Shown here one piece after another: positions 33,187 to 42,951 of a stretch of DNA of 64,000 bases. This DNA comes from Haladaptatus pallidirubidus (GTDB taxonomy: Archaea; Halobacteriota; Halobacteria; Halobacteriales; Haladaptataceae): assembly GCF_020700235.1 (NCBI RefSeq), contig NZ_CP085301.1, positions 1,240,001 to 1,304,000 on the forward strand, in the 5' to 3' direction. Position 1 is the stretch's first letter. Every line of letters starts with the position of its first letter. The position numbers were made by a program, and so were the translations under genes. The notes under the pieces were generated by a model. It worked only from the letters and a program-made list of their open reading frames with translations. It had not been told where the DNA came from and did not search any database.

Positions 33187-34863
33187 GTGAAAAACCATCG
33201 CACATCGAAGGAGGGGAACTCCCGGCGAACGTTCTTGAAAACCATCGGTATCGCAATGGGTGCGACGAGCTACGGCAGCAGCATTTCCATCGCCCGAAAT
33301 GCGAACGGTCTCGACTGGAAACGACCGGGCGGCTGGATCGCCCCCCGGGCGGGGCCGAGTAGAACAGGCGTCACCGACCAAAACGGCCCGACGCCGTACG
33401 CCGTGACCGACTGGCGGATTGACTTGGACGGAAGCATGTACGACACCGACCCCGTGGTCGCGGATGAGACGCTCTACCTTTCCGTCACGACGAACAACAC
33501 TCCGGGAGAGTACGGCGGATACATCGGGGCGTACGACGCCGAAACCGGTGACGAGCAGTGGAAGCGTCCCGACCTCCCCGCTCCGAAAACGCCCGCAATC
33601 GACGACCAAACGATTTATTTTTCCACACAGGTTCCTGAAACCCCTGACTCCGACGATATCGGATTTCATGCACTCGACGCCGATAGCGGCGACACAGTGT
33701 GGAACCGAACGGATCACAACCATTGGTCTCACCCGATCGTCACGGAAAACAAAATATACACGTCGAATCGTGACGCGACGTTCGCGCTCCACCGCGAGAC
33801 CGGGGACACGATCTGGAAAGCGGGCGGCGTCAGCGGGTTCTCGGACGATGTCGGCGACGCGTTGAGTTACACCGACGGAACGCTCTTCGTCAGCGACGGA
33901 ACCGCACTGGACGCAGAAGACGGTTCGACGAAGTGGGCGGTGTCCTCCGACGAGTGCACGCTTGGAAATCCGGCGGTTCACAACGGGATGATCTACTACA
34001 CCCAAACCGAGCACATCGTCGGGGATGACGACCGAGTCAAGGTGCAGGCGCGGTCGGCGGAAACCGGGGAGGTCGAGTGGGTGCATCGAGAGGACGGAAA
34101 CGCGTGGGACGGGCGACCGGCGATCACCGAAAACCACGTCCTTTTCGTCAATTCGAGCGACGGAGAGTCGATCGTAACGGCTCTCGATTCGACGACGGGA
34201 GAGACGGTGTGGGCGACGATGATACGAGGAACGTCTTTCAGCAGTCCAGTCGTGGGTAACGGGACGGTGTACCTCGGTGGTCAGTACGTTCCGGAATCCG
34301 ATCCTTCGGCGGGTCGAGCCCTCATCCACGCGCTCGACGATGCGACCGGCGATCAACTGTGGTCGTACTTGCTCGGCAGCAGCGGCCTCGAAACGTCGCC
34401 GGAGGACCCCCCTGCCGCCGGAGCGCCCGTCGTGGCGGACGGAAAGATGTACGTCGCGACGTACCCAGCAGGTTCGACGTTGGACTATCAGTACGTCTAC
34501 TACTCCAATTTCTTCGTCCTCGACTCGTGCGCCGTGCAACCGGACGAAGACCACCGACTTCCAGAAGAGGACGAATCGGACTGCGGAGACGACGCTCCTG
34601 ACTTGGAGGCGTGTATCGAGGCGATTTCGGACGTCGATTGGAGCGACCTTAACGCCGGAGACGTCATCCAACTCATCGCCTCCTGTTCGACGAGAAGCGA
34701 CCTCCGATACGAGTGGGACATCGACGGCGACGGTCGATACGAGGAGACCGGAAGTACGGTCAGTGTCACCGTTCCGACCTTCGATTCGATGACGGTTGGA
34801 CTCAGAGTTACCGATTCGAACGGCGACACCGACACCACGAGCGTTTCCGTCTCGCCGAACTGA
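33187..34863 (+). CDS. Tat-exported PQQ-like beta-propeller protein with C-terminal PKD-like domain
   Basis: 558 residues starting with GTG. The Tat signal is SRRTFLKTIGIAMG at residues 12-25. Residues about 70-440 hold seven or so PQQ-like blades with the repeat core DAETGDEQWKR, DADSGDTVWNR, HRETGDTIWKA, SAETGEVEWVH and DSTTGETVWAT. A Cys-containing linker (DLEACIEAISDVDWSDL) follows, and then a C-terminal beta domain with YEWDIDGDGRYEETG, a PKD-like calcium-binding pattern. Probably a secreted enzyme or binding protein. An ATG four bases earlier (33183) is in another frame and does not give a signal peptide. Confidence 0.88.
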   Translation: MKNHRTSKEGNSRRTFLKTIGIAMGATSYGSSISIARNANGLDWKRPGGWIAPRAGPSRTGVTDQNGPTPYAVTDWRIDLDGSMYDTDPVVADETLYLSVTTNNTPGEYGGYIGAYDAETGDEQWKRPDLPAPKTPAIDDQTIYFSTQVPETPDSDDIGFHALDADSGDTVWNRTDHNHWSHPIVTENKIYTSNRDATFALHRETGDTIWKAGGVSGFSDDVGDALSYTDGTLFVSDGTALDAEDGSTKWAVSSDECTLGNPAVHNGMIYYTQTEHIVGDDDRVKVQARSAETGEVEWVHREDGNAWDGRPAITENHVLFVNSSDGESIVTALDSTTGETVWATMIRGTSFSSPVVGNGTVYLGGQYVPESDPSAGRALIHALDDATGDQLWSYLLGSSGLETSPEDPPAAGAPVVADGKMYVATYPAGSTLDYQYVYYSNFFVLDSCAVQPDEDHRLPEEDESDCGDDAPDLEACIEAISDVDWSDLNAGDVIQLIASCSTRSDLRYEWDIDGDGRYEETGSTVSVTVPTFDSMTVGLRVTDSNGDTDTTSVSVSPN

Positions 34864-34981
34864 TTTCCCCTCTCGAACCGACGTTCGGTACCGCATCGCG
34901 TTTTTCTTCGCCGAATTCGTTCCGCGACGAACAACTGGCAGAAATTCCGGACATGAAAGCAGTTATCTTGCCACCGTTGCT

Positions 34982-36205
34982 ATGCCTGCGCATGAATTGC
35001 CGACCACGGACGGTGGTTCGGTGCGCGTAGTCGCCAAGTTCGGAGGCACCAGCCTCGGAAGCGGTGACCGCATCAACCGGGCCGCGGACTCCGTCGCCGC
35101 CGCAGTAGCGGCGGGACACGAAATTGCTGTCGTCGCCAGCGCGATGGGTAACACCACCGACGAACTGCTGGACGAAATCAAATTCGACGCGGACGAACCC
35201 GACCGCGCGGAAATCGTCAGCATGGGCGAGCGAACCAGCGTCCGAATGCTCAAAGCCGCTCTTTCCGCGCGCGGCGTGGACGCCCTGTTTGTCGAACCTG
35301 AGCGCGACGGTTGGCCCATCGTCACCGACTCGCGCGGTGAAGTGAACGCCGAGAAAACCAGAGCGCGCGCCACCGAACTCGCCGAAAAGATGGACGGTAC
35401 CGTCCCGGTCATCACGGGCTTCCTCGCCGAAAACGAGGAGGGTGGCGTCACCACCCTCGGGCGTGGCGGAAGCGACACGACCGCCGTAATGCTCGGAACC
35501 TACATGGACGCCGACGAGGTCGTCATCGTGACCGACGTAGAAGGCGTCATGACCGGCGACCCGAGCGTCGTGGAGGGTGCGAGAAACGTCGGGCAAATCA
35601 CGGTGGACGAACTCAGGAATCTCTCGTTCCGCGGGGCGGAAGTCGTCGCTCCGTCGGCCCTTTCGTACAAGGACGACGATTTGCACGTCCGCGTCGTTCA
35701 CTACCAGCACGGCGACCTGCTCGCCGGCGGAACCAGCGTCACCGGCAAGTTCGAGAACTTAATCGACATGCGGGAGTCTCCGCTCGCCTGCATGACGGTG
35801 GCCGGGCGCGCGATTCGAAACCGCCCCGGTATCCTCGCCGACCTCTCCACCGCGCTCGGCGACAGCGAAATCAACATCGACGCCGTGGCCAGCGGAATGG
35901 ACAGCATCACGTTCTACGTCGATACCGAGTACGCCGAACGCGCCGAGAACATCCTCCATCAGGAAGTTATCGGTGAGGATTCGCTTTCCAGCGTCACCGT
36001 GGATGACCCAATCGCGGTGATTCGAGTGACCGGTGGAGAACTCCCCAACCAACCCGGCATCATCCACGAACTCGTTCAACCGGTCGCGGACGCCCACATC
36101 AACATCCACGACATGATCACCAGCGCGACCAGCGTCGCGCTGTTCGTTGATTGGGACGACCGCGAGAAGACACTGGAAATTCTCCAAGACCACTTCCAGC
36201 AGTAG
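34982..36205 (+). CDS. lysC: Aspartate kinase
   Basis: 407 residues; phosphorylates aspartate, the first step of Lys, Thr and Met synthesis. The N-terminal catalytic part has KFGGTSLGS (phosphate loop) at residues 18-26 and GRGGSDTTAVMLG. The two ACT domains at the C-terminus start near residues 270 and 345 (GILADLSTALGD and GIIHELVQPVADA) and are the usual sites for amino acid feedback. The start at 34982 (MPAHELPTTDGG) follows the AT-rich box at about 34950; the frame is open farther upstream but overlaps the propeller gene. Confidence 0.92.
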   Translation: MPAHELPTTDGGSVRVVAKFGGTSLGSGDRINRAADSVAAAVAAGHEIAVVASAMGNTTDELLDEIKFDADEPDRAEIVSMGERTSVRMLKAALSARGVDALFVEPERDGWPIVTDSRGEVNAEKTRARATELAEKMDGTVPVITGFLAENEEGGVTTLGRGGSDTTAVMLGTYMDADEVVIVTDVEGVMTGDPSVVEGARNVGQITVDELRNLSFRGAEVVAPSALSYKDDDLHVRVVHYQHGDLLAGGTSVTGKFENLIDMRESPLACMTVAGRAIRNRPGILADLSTALGDSEINIDAVASGMDSITFYVDTEYAERAENILHQEVIGEDSLSSVTVDDPIAVIRVTGGELPNQPGIIHELVQPVADAHINIHDMITSATSVALFVDWDDREKTLEILQDHFQQ

Positions 36206-36247
36206 GGCGATTCAGTTCGCAGACCGCTTTTTTATTTCTACCCTCGA

Positions 36248-36481
36248 TCAACTCTCGGCCAGCACTTTGTGCGCAATTGCGACAACTCCAGTGATGAATG
36301 CGACACCGCTTGCGAGGAGGAGGACGACTGCACCGAACTGCACAATCGGTTGTATCGATGTTTGCAACACGAACTGGGAGAAAAACACCAAAATCCACGA
36401 GCCGATGAGAACCCTGTAGAGTTTCAGCATCGCGTCGTTCGTCGCGTACAGGAGGGCGTCGCGGGCGGAAACTGTTGTCAT
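36248..36481 (-). CDS. Small two-helix membrane protein
   Basis: 77 residues from the ATG at 36481. Two hydrophobic segments are clear ([19 protein letters not shown] and [20 protein letters not shown]). There are no motifs I recognise. It lies between aspartate kinase and hemL, convergent with the former with a 42-base gap containing TTTTTTATTTCT, a possible terminator. Function unknown. Confidence 0.65.
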   Translation of the reverse strand: MTTVSARDALLYATNDAMLKLYRVLIGSWILVFFSQFVLQTSIQPIVQFGAVVLLLASGVAFITGVVAIAHKVLAES

Positions 36482-36593
36482 AAAATCCAGTTCAAACCAA
36501 CGACATATTCCGGTTTCGTACCGAGGATTTGTTCTACTCCGTCCCACGCTTTTCTCGACACAAACTTTACCCGGCAGTCCGAACCGGCCGACT

Positions 36594-37934
36594 ATGAACC
36601 GCGAGTGCTCTCGAAACCTGTACGACCGTGCGCTATCAGTGACGCCGGGCGGCGTCAACTCCCCCGTCCGAGCAGTTCGACCGTACCCGTTCTTCGTGAA
36701 ACGGGGCGACGGCGCGCACGTCATCGACGCCGACGGAAACCGCTATCTGGACTACGTAGGCGGCTACGGGCCGCTTCTGTTGGGTCACGATCTACCGCAA
36801 TCCGTTCAGTCGGCGCTTCAGTCCCAACTCGCGGACGGCCCGATGTACGGCGCACCGGCCGAAGTGGAGGTCGAACTCGCGGAGTTCGTTACCCGTCACG
36901 TTCCGAGCGTCGAGATGATTCGATTCGTTAACAGCGGGACTGAAGCGACCGCATCCGCGGTTCGTCTCGCCCGAGGCTACACCGGACGCGATAAAATCGT
37001 CGTCATGCAGGGCGGCTACCACGGCGCACAGGAATCGACGCTGGTGCAGGGTGCGTCCGGCCGAACCTCGGAACCGAGTTCCAGCGGGATTCCGTCGGCG
37101 TTCGCGGAGGAGACCATCACGCTCCCGTTCAACGACGCCGAGGCAGCGCGCGAACTGTTCGAGGAGCGCGGCGACGAAATCGCCTGCATGATGACGGAAC
37201 CGATTCTCGGAAACTACGCCAGTGTCCCGCCGGTGGACGGCTATCTGGAAACCCTGCGCGAACTGACCGAGGAACACGGCTCGCTTCTCGTTTTCGACGA
37301 GGTGATGACGGGATTCCGAATCGGTGGCTTACAGTGCGCGCAGGGCAAGTTCGGCGTCACGCCCGACGTGACGACGTTCGCCAAAATTATCGGCGGCGGC
37401 TTCCCCGTCGGTGCGGTCGGCGGCCGCGCGGACATCATCGAACAGTTCGCGCCGACCGGAAACGTGTTTCAGGCGGGTACCTACTCAGGCCACCCGCTTT
37501 CGCTGACCGCCGGACTGGAGATGCTTCGATTCGCGGCGAAAAACGACGTGTACGACCACGTCAACGGCCTCGGGGAGAAACTCCGCTCCGGACTGACCGA
37601 CATTCTCGCCGACCGCGCGCCGGAGTACACCGTGGTCGGACAGGACAGCATGTTCAAAGTTATCTTCACCCGGGACGGACCACGCGACTTGAAAGGTCAA
37701 TGCGAGGCCGGATGCCAGCAGAATCCGGACTGTCCACGATTCGACTACTGCCCGAAGGATAAAACCGACGTTGACCGGGCGGAAACCGAACGCTGGGAAC
37801 GCCTTTTTTGGCCCGCCATGGTGGAACAGGGAGTCTTCCTCACGGCGAATCAGTTCGAATCCCAGTTTATCAGCTACGCCCACACCGAGGAGGATATCGA
37901 GGAAACGTTAGAAGCGTACAAAGAAGCGCTGTAG
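36594..37934 (+). CDS. hemL: Glutamate-1-semialdehyde 2,1-aminomutase
   Basis: 446 residues; PLP enzyme producing 5-aminolevulinate for haem and cobalamin. The beginning is [11 protein letters not shown]; the PLP lysine lies in [15 protein letters not shown] near residue 266. FDEVMTGFR marks the cofactor aspartate. An unusual feature is a cysteine-rich insert near residues 370-387 ([20 protein letters not shown], Cys spacing 4, 6 and 6) just before the C-terminal part. Bacterial relatives lack it; I recall similar inserts in haloarchaeal copies. hemC and hemD lie 2-5 kb away on the same strand. Confidence 0.95.
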   Translation: MNRECSRNLYDRALSVTPGGVNSPVRAVRPYPFFVKRGDGAHVIDADGNRYLDYVGGYGPLLLGHDLPQSVQSALQSQLADGPMYGAPAEVEVELAEFVTRHVPSVEMIRFVNSGTEATASAVRLARGYTGRDKIVVMQGGYHGAQESTLVQGASGRTSEPSSSGIPSAFAEETITLPFNDAEAARELFEERGDEIACMMTEPILGNYASVPPVDGYLETLRELTEEHGSLLVFDEVMTGFRIGGLQCAQGKFGVTPDVTTFAKIIGGGFPVGAVGGRADIIEQFAPTGNVFQAGTYSGHPLSLTAGLEMLRFAAKNDVYDHVNGLGEKLRSGLTDILADRAPEYTVVGQDSMFKVIFTRDGPRDLKGQCEAGCQQNPDCPRFDYCPKDKTDVDRAETERWERLFWPAMVEQGVFLTANQFESQFISYAHTEEDIEETLEAYKEAL

Positions 37935-38029
37935 ATAACGAATCTATCCTAACTATCAATTGAAAGTAACACGAGAACACTCCAAAAAGAGTCAGAAGGT
38001 TAATTAGTTTGATTTGGGAAGAATGACGT

Positions 38030-38842
38030 ATGGCCGTCATCAGCGCATTTCGCACTGCCGGTGGAACAGTCCTCCGGAACCCCGTTATCCTCCTCGTTAC
38101 CGCCCTCTTCGGGCTGATTCGACTCCCACAACTGCTCGCGCAGACTATTAGTCCGGTTATTGCAGGCCTGTTGTCGCTCGTTATCAGCTTCCTCATGATA
38201 TTCGTCACCCCGTTCTTCCAAGCCGGTCTCATCGGCATGGTGAACGAGGGAATAGAAGGGAAGACACGCCTCGGGACGCTCATCTCGGAGGGCAAAGACC
38301 ACTACGTGTCGGTGTTCGGCGTTTATTTGCTCATCATGGCCGTGAGCTTCGTGGTCGGTATCATGTTCGTCTTTGCGGCCTTCGTCGGATTTGGCACGGT
38401 ACTCGCTACCAACGGAGAACCGAGTCTCGCAGTGCTCGGCGTCTTCGGATTCCTCGCGCTGCTCGTTTTCGCCGTATTCTTCCTCATGTTCTTCTTCCTT
38501 CAATTCTACGTGCAGGCCATCGTTATCGAAAACGTCGGTGCCATCGACGGATTGAAACACAGTTACCGATGCGTCCGCAGTCACCTCCTGAGTACGTTCG
38601 GCTACGTCATTCTCGCAACTGTCGTCGGTTCTATCTTCGGCGTCGTCGGTGCAGTTACGTCCATCCTCACGAACCCCTCCTCCCCATCCGCCGAGATGCC
38701 GATTGCGCTCCCCGAACCTTCGCTCGGGATTCTTCTCGCACTCGCGGCCCTGTTCGTCGTCATTTCCGGCCTTTTCGGCGGATTCATGACGACGTATTCG
38801 GTCGCGTTCTACCGCGAAATCCGGGTACCGGTATCGGGCTAG
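38030..38842 (+). CDS. Polytopic membrane protein of unknown function
   Basis: 270 residues with about six hydrophobic segments. The arrangement (FRTAGGTVLRNPVILLVTALFGL, then GLIGMVNEGIEGKTRLGTLI, then VENVGAIDGLKHSYRCVRSH) resembles the glycerophosphodiester-phosphodiesterase membrane-domain family and haloarchaeal DUF7847-type proteins. No catalytic residues are evident. It probably stands alone; the next gene starts 55 bases later in the same direction. Confidence 0.7.
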   Translation: MAVISAFRTAGGTVLRNPVILLVTALFGLIRLPQLLAQTISPVIAGLLSLVISFLMIFVTPFFQAGLIGMVNEGIEGKTRLGTLISEGKDHYVSVFGVYLLIMAVSFVVGIMFVFAAFVGFGTVLATNGEPSLAVLGVFGFLALLVFAVFFLMFFFLQFYVQAIVIENVGAIDGLKHSYRCVRSHLLSTFGYVILATVVGSIFGVVGAVTSILTNPSSPSAEMPIALPEPSLGILLALAALFVVISGLFGGFMTTYSVAFYREIRVPVSG

Positions 38843-38897
38843 CCCTGCTGTTCCGCAGGCGACATTCGTTTTATCCCCCCGTGCTAACAGGGACGTA

Positions 38898-39353
38898 ATG
38901 AGACGTCCACAGCTTTCCGGCGGCCGGGTGCAGTCGCGCTGGTGGTACTGGATTGCGGCGGTGCCCATCGTCTTCGGCTTTTGGCTGGTGACCGTCGCGT
39001 GGGTCACCTTCGCCATCTCGATGGAACCGGAGTTGCTGTTCGGCCCGGATAATCCGCTCGAACACGCGATGCTCGTCTCGATGGCCGCAATGGGGATTCC
39101 CTTCGCCGTCCTCATCGCTATTTTCCCGCTGGCGGTGTTTCAGGATACGGTCGCCATCAACCGCGCCGAAACGGGATGGGAGCCATCGAGCCAGAGCTTC
39201 GCCCTCGCGGGTTTACTCGGGCTCGTTTCCGCGGTTCTCGTCGGAATCTTCACTATCGACATCTCGCTCGCCCTCGTCGCCGGATTCGCCCTGAGCGTTC
39301 CCTTCGCGCTGTACTATCTCCGGGAACGTCACCGGAAACTCGGCGTTCCGTGA
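38898..39353 (+). CDS. Four-helix membrane protein of unknown function
   Basis: 151 residues with four hydrophobic segments (WYWIAAVPIVFGFWLVTVAW, AAMGIPFAVLIAIFPLAVF, FALAGLLGLVSAVLVGIFT and LALVAGFALSVPFALYYL). The N-terminus is basic and the C-terminus basic (RERHRKLGVP), which places both ends inside by the positive-inside rule. Function unknown. Confidence 0.65.
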   Translation: MRRPQLSGGRVQSRWWYWIAAVPIVFGFWLVTVAWVTFAISMEPELLFGPDNPLEHAMLVSMAAMGIPFAVLIAIFPLAVFQDTVAINRAETGWEPSSQSFALAGLLGLVSAVLVGIFTIDISLALVAGFALSVPFALYYLRERHRKLGVP

Positions 39354-39575
39354 AGGTGGGACGTTTGTGAGACTGTCTGGCTTCTCCGTTCTCGATGGTT
39401 CGTTCTCGGAGGGTAGTTCACAGCGCCGCCGGACCTGTTGGCTCCAAAAAATCGCATGCGGGCATCTTCCGGTGCTTTGGGTCCAGATTCTGCCAGTGAG
39501 TGCGGTAGTGCCGCGCGAACGCAGCAAAAGGTGGGTGTCGAAGATGGTTTTACCGTCCGGTACGCAGAGATGGAT

Positions 39576-40721
39576 ATGAGCAATCGCGGAAAGGAGATTA
39601 CATTGGCGACGCGGGGGTCTGACCTCGCCATCCAACAGTCGGGGGAGGTAAAGGCGGCGCTGGAAGACCGCCGATTTTCGGTCGAACTGGTCGAAGTGGC
39701 AACGACGGGTGACAAACTGGACGACGCGCTCATCACGGAACTCGGTAAGACGGGCGCGTTCGTCCGCGATTTAGACCAACGGGTGCTGGACGGGGAAGTT
39801 GACGGTGCGATTCACTCGATGAAGGATATGCCGACGGAACATCCGAGCGAACTCATCGTCGCGGGCGTCCCCGAGCGCGCGAGCGCGAACGACGTGCTCA
39901 TCACGCCGGATGGGAAGCCCATCGACGCACTTCCGGAGGGTGCCGTCGTTGGCACGTCCAGCCTTCGCCGGAAGGCACAGCTGCTGAACCATCGCCCCGA
40001 CCTGACTGTCGAACCCCTGCGCGGAAACGTCGATACGCGAATCGAGAAACTGCTCGCCCCGGTGTTGCAGGCGGAACACGAGGAACGCACCGAGGAGGAA
40101 AAGGAGCGAAAGGCTCACTCCGGGAAGAAAGACAGCTACGAATTCCCCTACGACAAACGAGTCGAGGAGTGGTTCGACGACCTTTCCGAGGTCAAACGCC
40201 GGGCGCTCGAACGCGACGTCGAGACGGAGTACGACGCAATCGTCCTCGCCGAGGCGGGACTCCAACGAAGCGGGCTCGCCCACCACGTCGAATACGACCG
40301 GCTGCCACAGAGCCAGTTCGTTCCCGCGCCCGGACAAGGTGCGTTGGCGGTCACGACGCTCGACAACGAGCTTTCTCGGGACATCAACACGGTGTTAGAC
40401 CACCCGCGGACGCGAGTCGAAACGACCGTCGAGCGGACGATTCTCCGCAAACTGAACGGCGGTTGTATCGCCCCGATTGGCGTTCACGCCATCATCCAAG
40501 GCGAGAACGTCCACGTCGAAGTGCAGGTGTTCAGTCAGGACGGTTCGGAACTGATTTCGCTGAAACGCGACGTTCCGATTCAAACCCACGTTACGGGTGC
40601 GAAGAAAGTCGCAGAAGAACTCGCGGACAAGGGTGCCCGTGAACTCATCGCCGAAGCTCGCAAGGAAACCGAGGGGTCAACGACGGAAGAGAGCGCACAA
40701 AAGGACGGTGAGGGAAAATGA
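39576..40721 (+). CDS. hemC: Hydroxymethylbilane synthase
   Basis: 381 residues; polymerises four porphobilinogens in haem and cobalamin synthesis. LATRGSDLAIQQ near the start, SMKDMPTEHP, SSLRRKAQLL and LRGNVDTRIEK are family signatures. The dipyrromethane-binding Cys is in NGGCIAPIGVHA near residue 296. Between QAEHEER and LAEAGLQRSG lies a charged insert of about 55 residues (EEEKERKAHSGKKDSYEFP) absent from bacterial enzymes. The start at 39576 (MSNRGK) or 39570 fits a TATA-like TTTTAC 27 bases upstream. hemD overlaps its end. Confidence 0.93.
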   Translation: MSNRGKEITLATRGSDLAIQQSGEVKAALEDRRFSVELVEVATTGDKLDDALITELGKTGAFVRDLDQRVLDGEVDGAIHSMKDMPTEHPSELIVAGVPERASANDVLITPDGKPIDALPEGAVVGTSSLRRKAQLLNHRPDLTVEPLRGNVDTRIEKLLAPVLQAEHEERTEEEKERKAHSGKKDSYEFPYDKRVEEWFDDLSEVKRRALERDVETEYDAIVLAEAGLQRSGLAHHVEYDRLPQSQFVPAPGQGALAVTTLDNELSRDINTVLDHPRTRVETTVERTILRKLNGGCIAPIGVHAIIQGENVHVEVQVFSQDGSELISLKRDVPIQTHVTGAKKVAEELADKGARELIAEARKETEGSTTEESAQKDGEGK

Positions 40722-41458
40722 ATGTCGCGGTTTTCCGGCCGAATGACGAGCGATTGGAGGACGCGGTCGAACTACTCGAATCACTCGATACAAAGCCGGT
40801 TCCCGACCCGATGCTTGCGATACACCCGACCGGGAAGAAACCGAACCACGCGGACTTCGTCGTCCTGACGAGCAAGACGGGCGTCGAACTGGCGTACGAG
40901 GCTGGTTGGGATCCCGGCGACGCTACGGTGTGCGCCATCGGCGAGGGCACCGCCGCAATCCTCCGCGAACACGACTACGAGGTCGATATCGTTCCCGACC
41001 AGTTCTCCTCGCGGGGACTGGTCGCGGTACTCGCCGACCGCGTTGACGGACAGCACGTCGAGGTCGCGCGAAGCGACCACGGGAGCGACGTTCTGACCGA
41101 CGGCCTCGAAGACGCCGGTGCGGAGGTACACGAAACGATACTTTACGAACTCGTCCGACCGAGGGGGTCGGGAGAATCCGCCGAACTCGCCGCGAAAGGC
41201 GGCCTCGACGCCGCTCTGTTCACCTCGCCGCTCACCGTCGAACACTTTTTAGAGGTCGCAGAAGAGCGCGGGATTCGAGACCAGACGCTGGACAATCTCG
41301 ACGGCGTGACCGTCGGTGCGATTGGTGGGCCGACACACGATGCGGCCCGCGACCACGGGATTCGGGTCGATGTCGTCCCTGAAACGGCCTCCTTCGACCG
41401 ACTGGCGCGCGAAACGGTCGAACGAATTACCGGCGCGACTGACAAGGCGGAAATTTAA
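40718..41458 (+). CDS. hemD: Uroporphyrinogen-III synthase
   Basis: 246 residues; closes hydroxymethylbilane with inversion of ring D. The sequence is poorly conserved by nature, but NHADFVVLTSKTGVEL, DGQHVEVARSDHGSDVLTDGL, ETILYELVRP, ALFTSPLTVEHFLEVA and VTVGAIGGPTHDAARDHGI match the two-domain fold. Its ATG overlaps the hemC stop (ATGA at 40718-40721), so translation is coupled and the two enzymes act in sequence. Confidence 0.9.
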   Translation: MNVAVFRPNDERLEDAVELLESLDTKPVPDPMLAIHPTGKKPNHADFVVLTSKTGVELAYEAGWDPGDATVCAIGEGTAAILREHDYEVDIVPDQFSSRGLVAVLADRVDGQHVEVARSDHGSDVLTDGLEDAGAEVHETILYELVRPRGSGESAELAAKGGLDAALFTSPLTVEHFLEVAEERGIRDQTLDNLDGVTVGAIGGPTHDAARDHGIRVDVVPETASFDRLARETVERITGATDKAEI

Positions 41459-41485
41459 ACGGGAAGACGAGTCAAAGATGTACCG

Positions 41486-42907
41486 ATGAGTGCCCCGGTT
41501 CCGGAACTGAGAGAGCGTGCGACGGCCTGTGCGGACAGATTATGCGATGCTGACGAAGTTCTTCTCGCTTCACACATCGACGCCGACGGGTTGACGAGCG
41601 CCGCGATCGCCTCGTCCGCTCTCGCGCGCGCCGGAATTCCGTTCGAGACAGTGTTCAGTAAGCAACTTGACGTCGAGGAAATAGCGTCCATCGCGGCCAC
41701 TGAGTACGAAACGGTTCTTTTCACCGACTTCGGGAGCGGACAACTCGACATCATCGCGGAACACGAATCCGCCGGCGATTTTACGCCCGTTATCGCCGAT
41801 CACCACCAACCGGCGGACGCGGACACCAAATTTCATCTCAACCCTCTGTTGTTCGGTCTCGACGGTTCTTCCGAACTCTCGGGTGCAGGCGCGAGTTACG
41901 TCCTCGCGCGGGCACTCGAATCCGAAAACACCGACAATACCGATAATCGAGACCTCGCGGCACTCGCGGTCGTCGGCGCTGTCGGCGACATGCAAATCTC
42001 GGACGGCGAACTCGTGGGCGCGAACATTGGAATCGTCGAAGAAGGCATCGAGGCTGGCGTTGTCGAAACCGGAACCGATCTCGCGCTGTACGGAAAACAG
42101 ACGAGACCGCTCCCTAAACTGCTCGAATACGCGACCGACGTGTACATTCCCGGCATTTCGAACAACAAAAACGGCGTCCTTCGGTTTCTCGACGGCGTTG
42201 GCATCGACTTGATGGAGAATGGCGACTGGCGGCGGTGGGTCGATTTAACCGACGAGGAGCGCCAAATCGTCGCCAGCGCACTGGTCAAGCGCGCGATGCG
42301 GAAAGGTGTTCCCGCAGCAAAAATCGAAGGGCTAGTCGGTACGTCCTATACCCTTGCGGCCGAGGAGAAAGGAACCGAACTCCGCGACGTGAGCGAATTT
42401 TCGACCCTGCTCAACGCAACCGCGCGGTACGAACGGGCCGACGTCGGACTCGCCGTTTGTCTCGGCGACCGCGGCGATGCACTGGAGCGCGCGCGAACAT
42501 TGTTGACGAACCACCGACGCAACCTCTCGGAGGCAATCAATTGGGTGCAAACCGAAGGCGTCACGCGAGAAGAGAACGTTCAGTGGTTCCACGCCGAAGA
42601 CCGCGTCCGCGAAACCATCGTCGGCATCGTCGCCGGAATGGCGGTCGGAGCGGACGGTATCGACCGCGGAACGCCCATCTTTGCCTTCGCCGACAAAAAC
42701 GAGGATGAAGTAAAAGTGTCCGGGCGAGGGACGCCGGGACTCACGCGCGAGGGACTCGACCTCTCGGTCGTGATGAAAGAGGCATCTCGCGCAGTCGGCG
42801 GCGATGGAGGCGGTCACAACGTCGCCGCCGGAGCGACGGTGCCGAAGGGAACGGAATCGGCGTTTATCGAGCGTGCCGATGAAATCGTCGGCGAGCAGTT
42901 GGAGTAG
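41486..42907 (+). CDS. Archaeal RecJ-like DHH nuclease
   Basis: 473-residue DHH phosphoesterase of the archaeal RecJ/GAN type, a single-strand exonuclease that associates with GINS and Cdc45-like partners at the fork. Motifs: HIDADGLTSA (motif I) near residue 31, DFGSGQ near 84, ADHHQPAD (DHH) near 107, and the C-terminal DHHA1 GGGHNVAAGATV. Haloarchaea carry several such genes, so which paralogue this is cannot be told. Starts 27 bases after hemD in the same direction. Confidence 0.9.
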   Translation: MSAPVPELRERATACADRLCDADEVLLASHIDADGLTSAAIASSALARAGIPFETVFSKQLDVEEIASIAATEYETVLFTDFGSGQLDIIAEHESAGDFTPVIADHHQPADADTKFHLNPLLFGLDGSSELSGAGASYVLARALESENTDNTDNRDLAALAVVGAVGDMQISDGELVGANIGIVEEGIEAGVVETGTDLALYGKQTRPLPKLLEYATDVYIPGISNNKNGVLRFLDGVGIDLMENGDWRRWVDLTDEERQIVASALVKRAMRKGVPAAKIEGLVGTSYTLAAEEKGTELRDVSEFSTLLNATARYERADVGLAVCLGDRGDALERARTLLTNHRRNLSEAINWVQTEGVTREENVQWFHAEDRVRETIVGIVAGMAVGADGIDRGTPIFAFADKNEDEVKVSGRGTPGLTREGLDLSVVMKEASRAVGGDGGGHNVAAGATVPKGTESAFIERADEIVGEQLE

Positions 42908-42951
42908 ATGGTTTCGGTTGCGTAGGCGGTTTTGTGCCGTTCCGCTCACAG

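Noticed and set aside
33103..34896. 597-codon frame opposite the beta-propeller gene
   Set aside because: The plus-strand propeller has clear repeats and a Tat signal. The antisense product is Arg/Val-rich with no recognisable domain.
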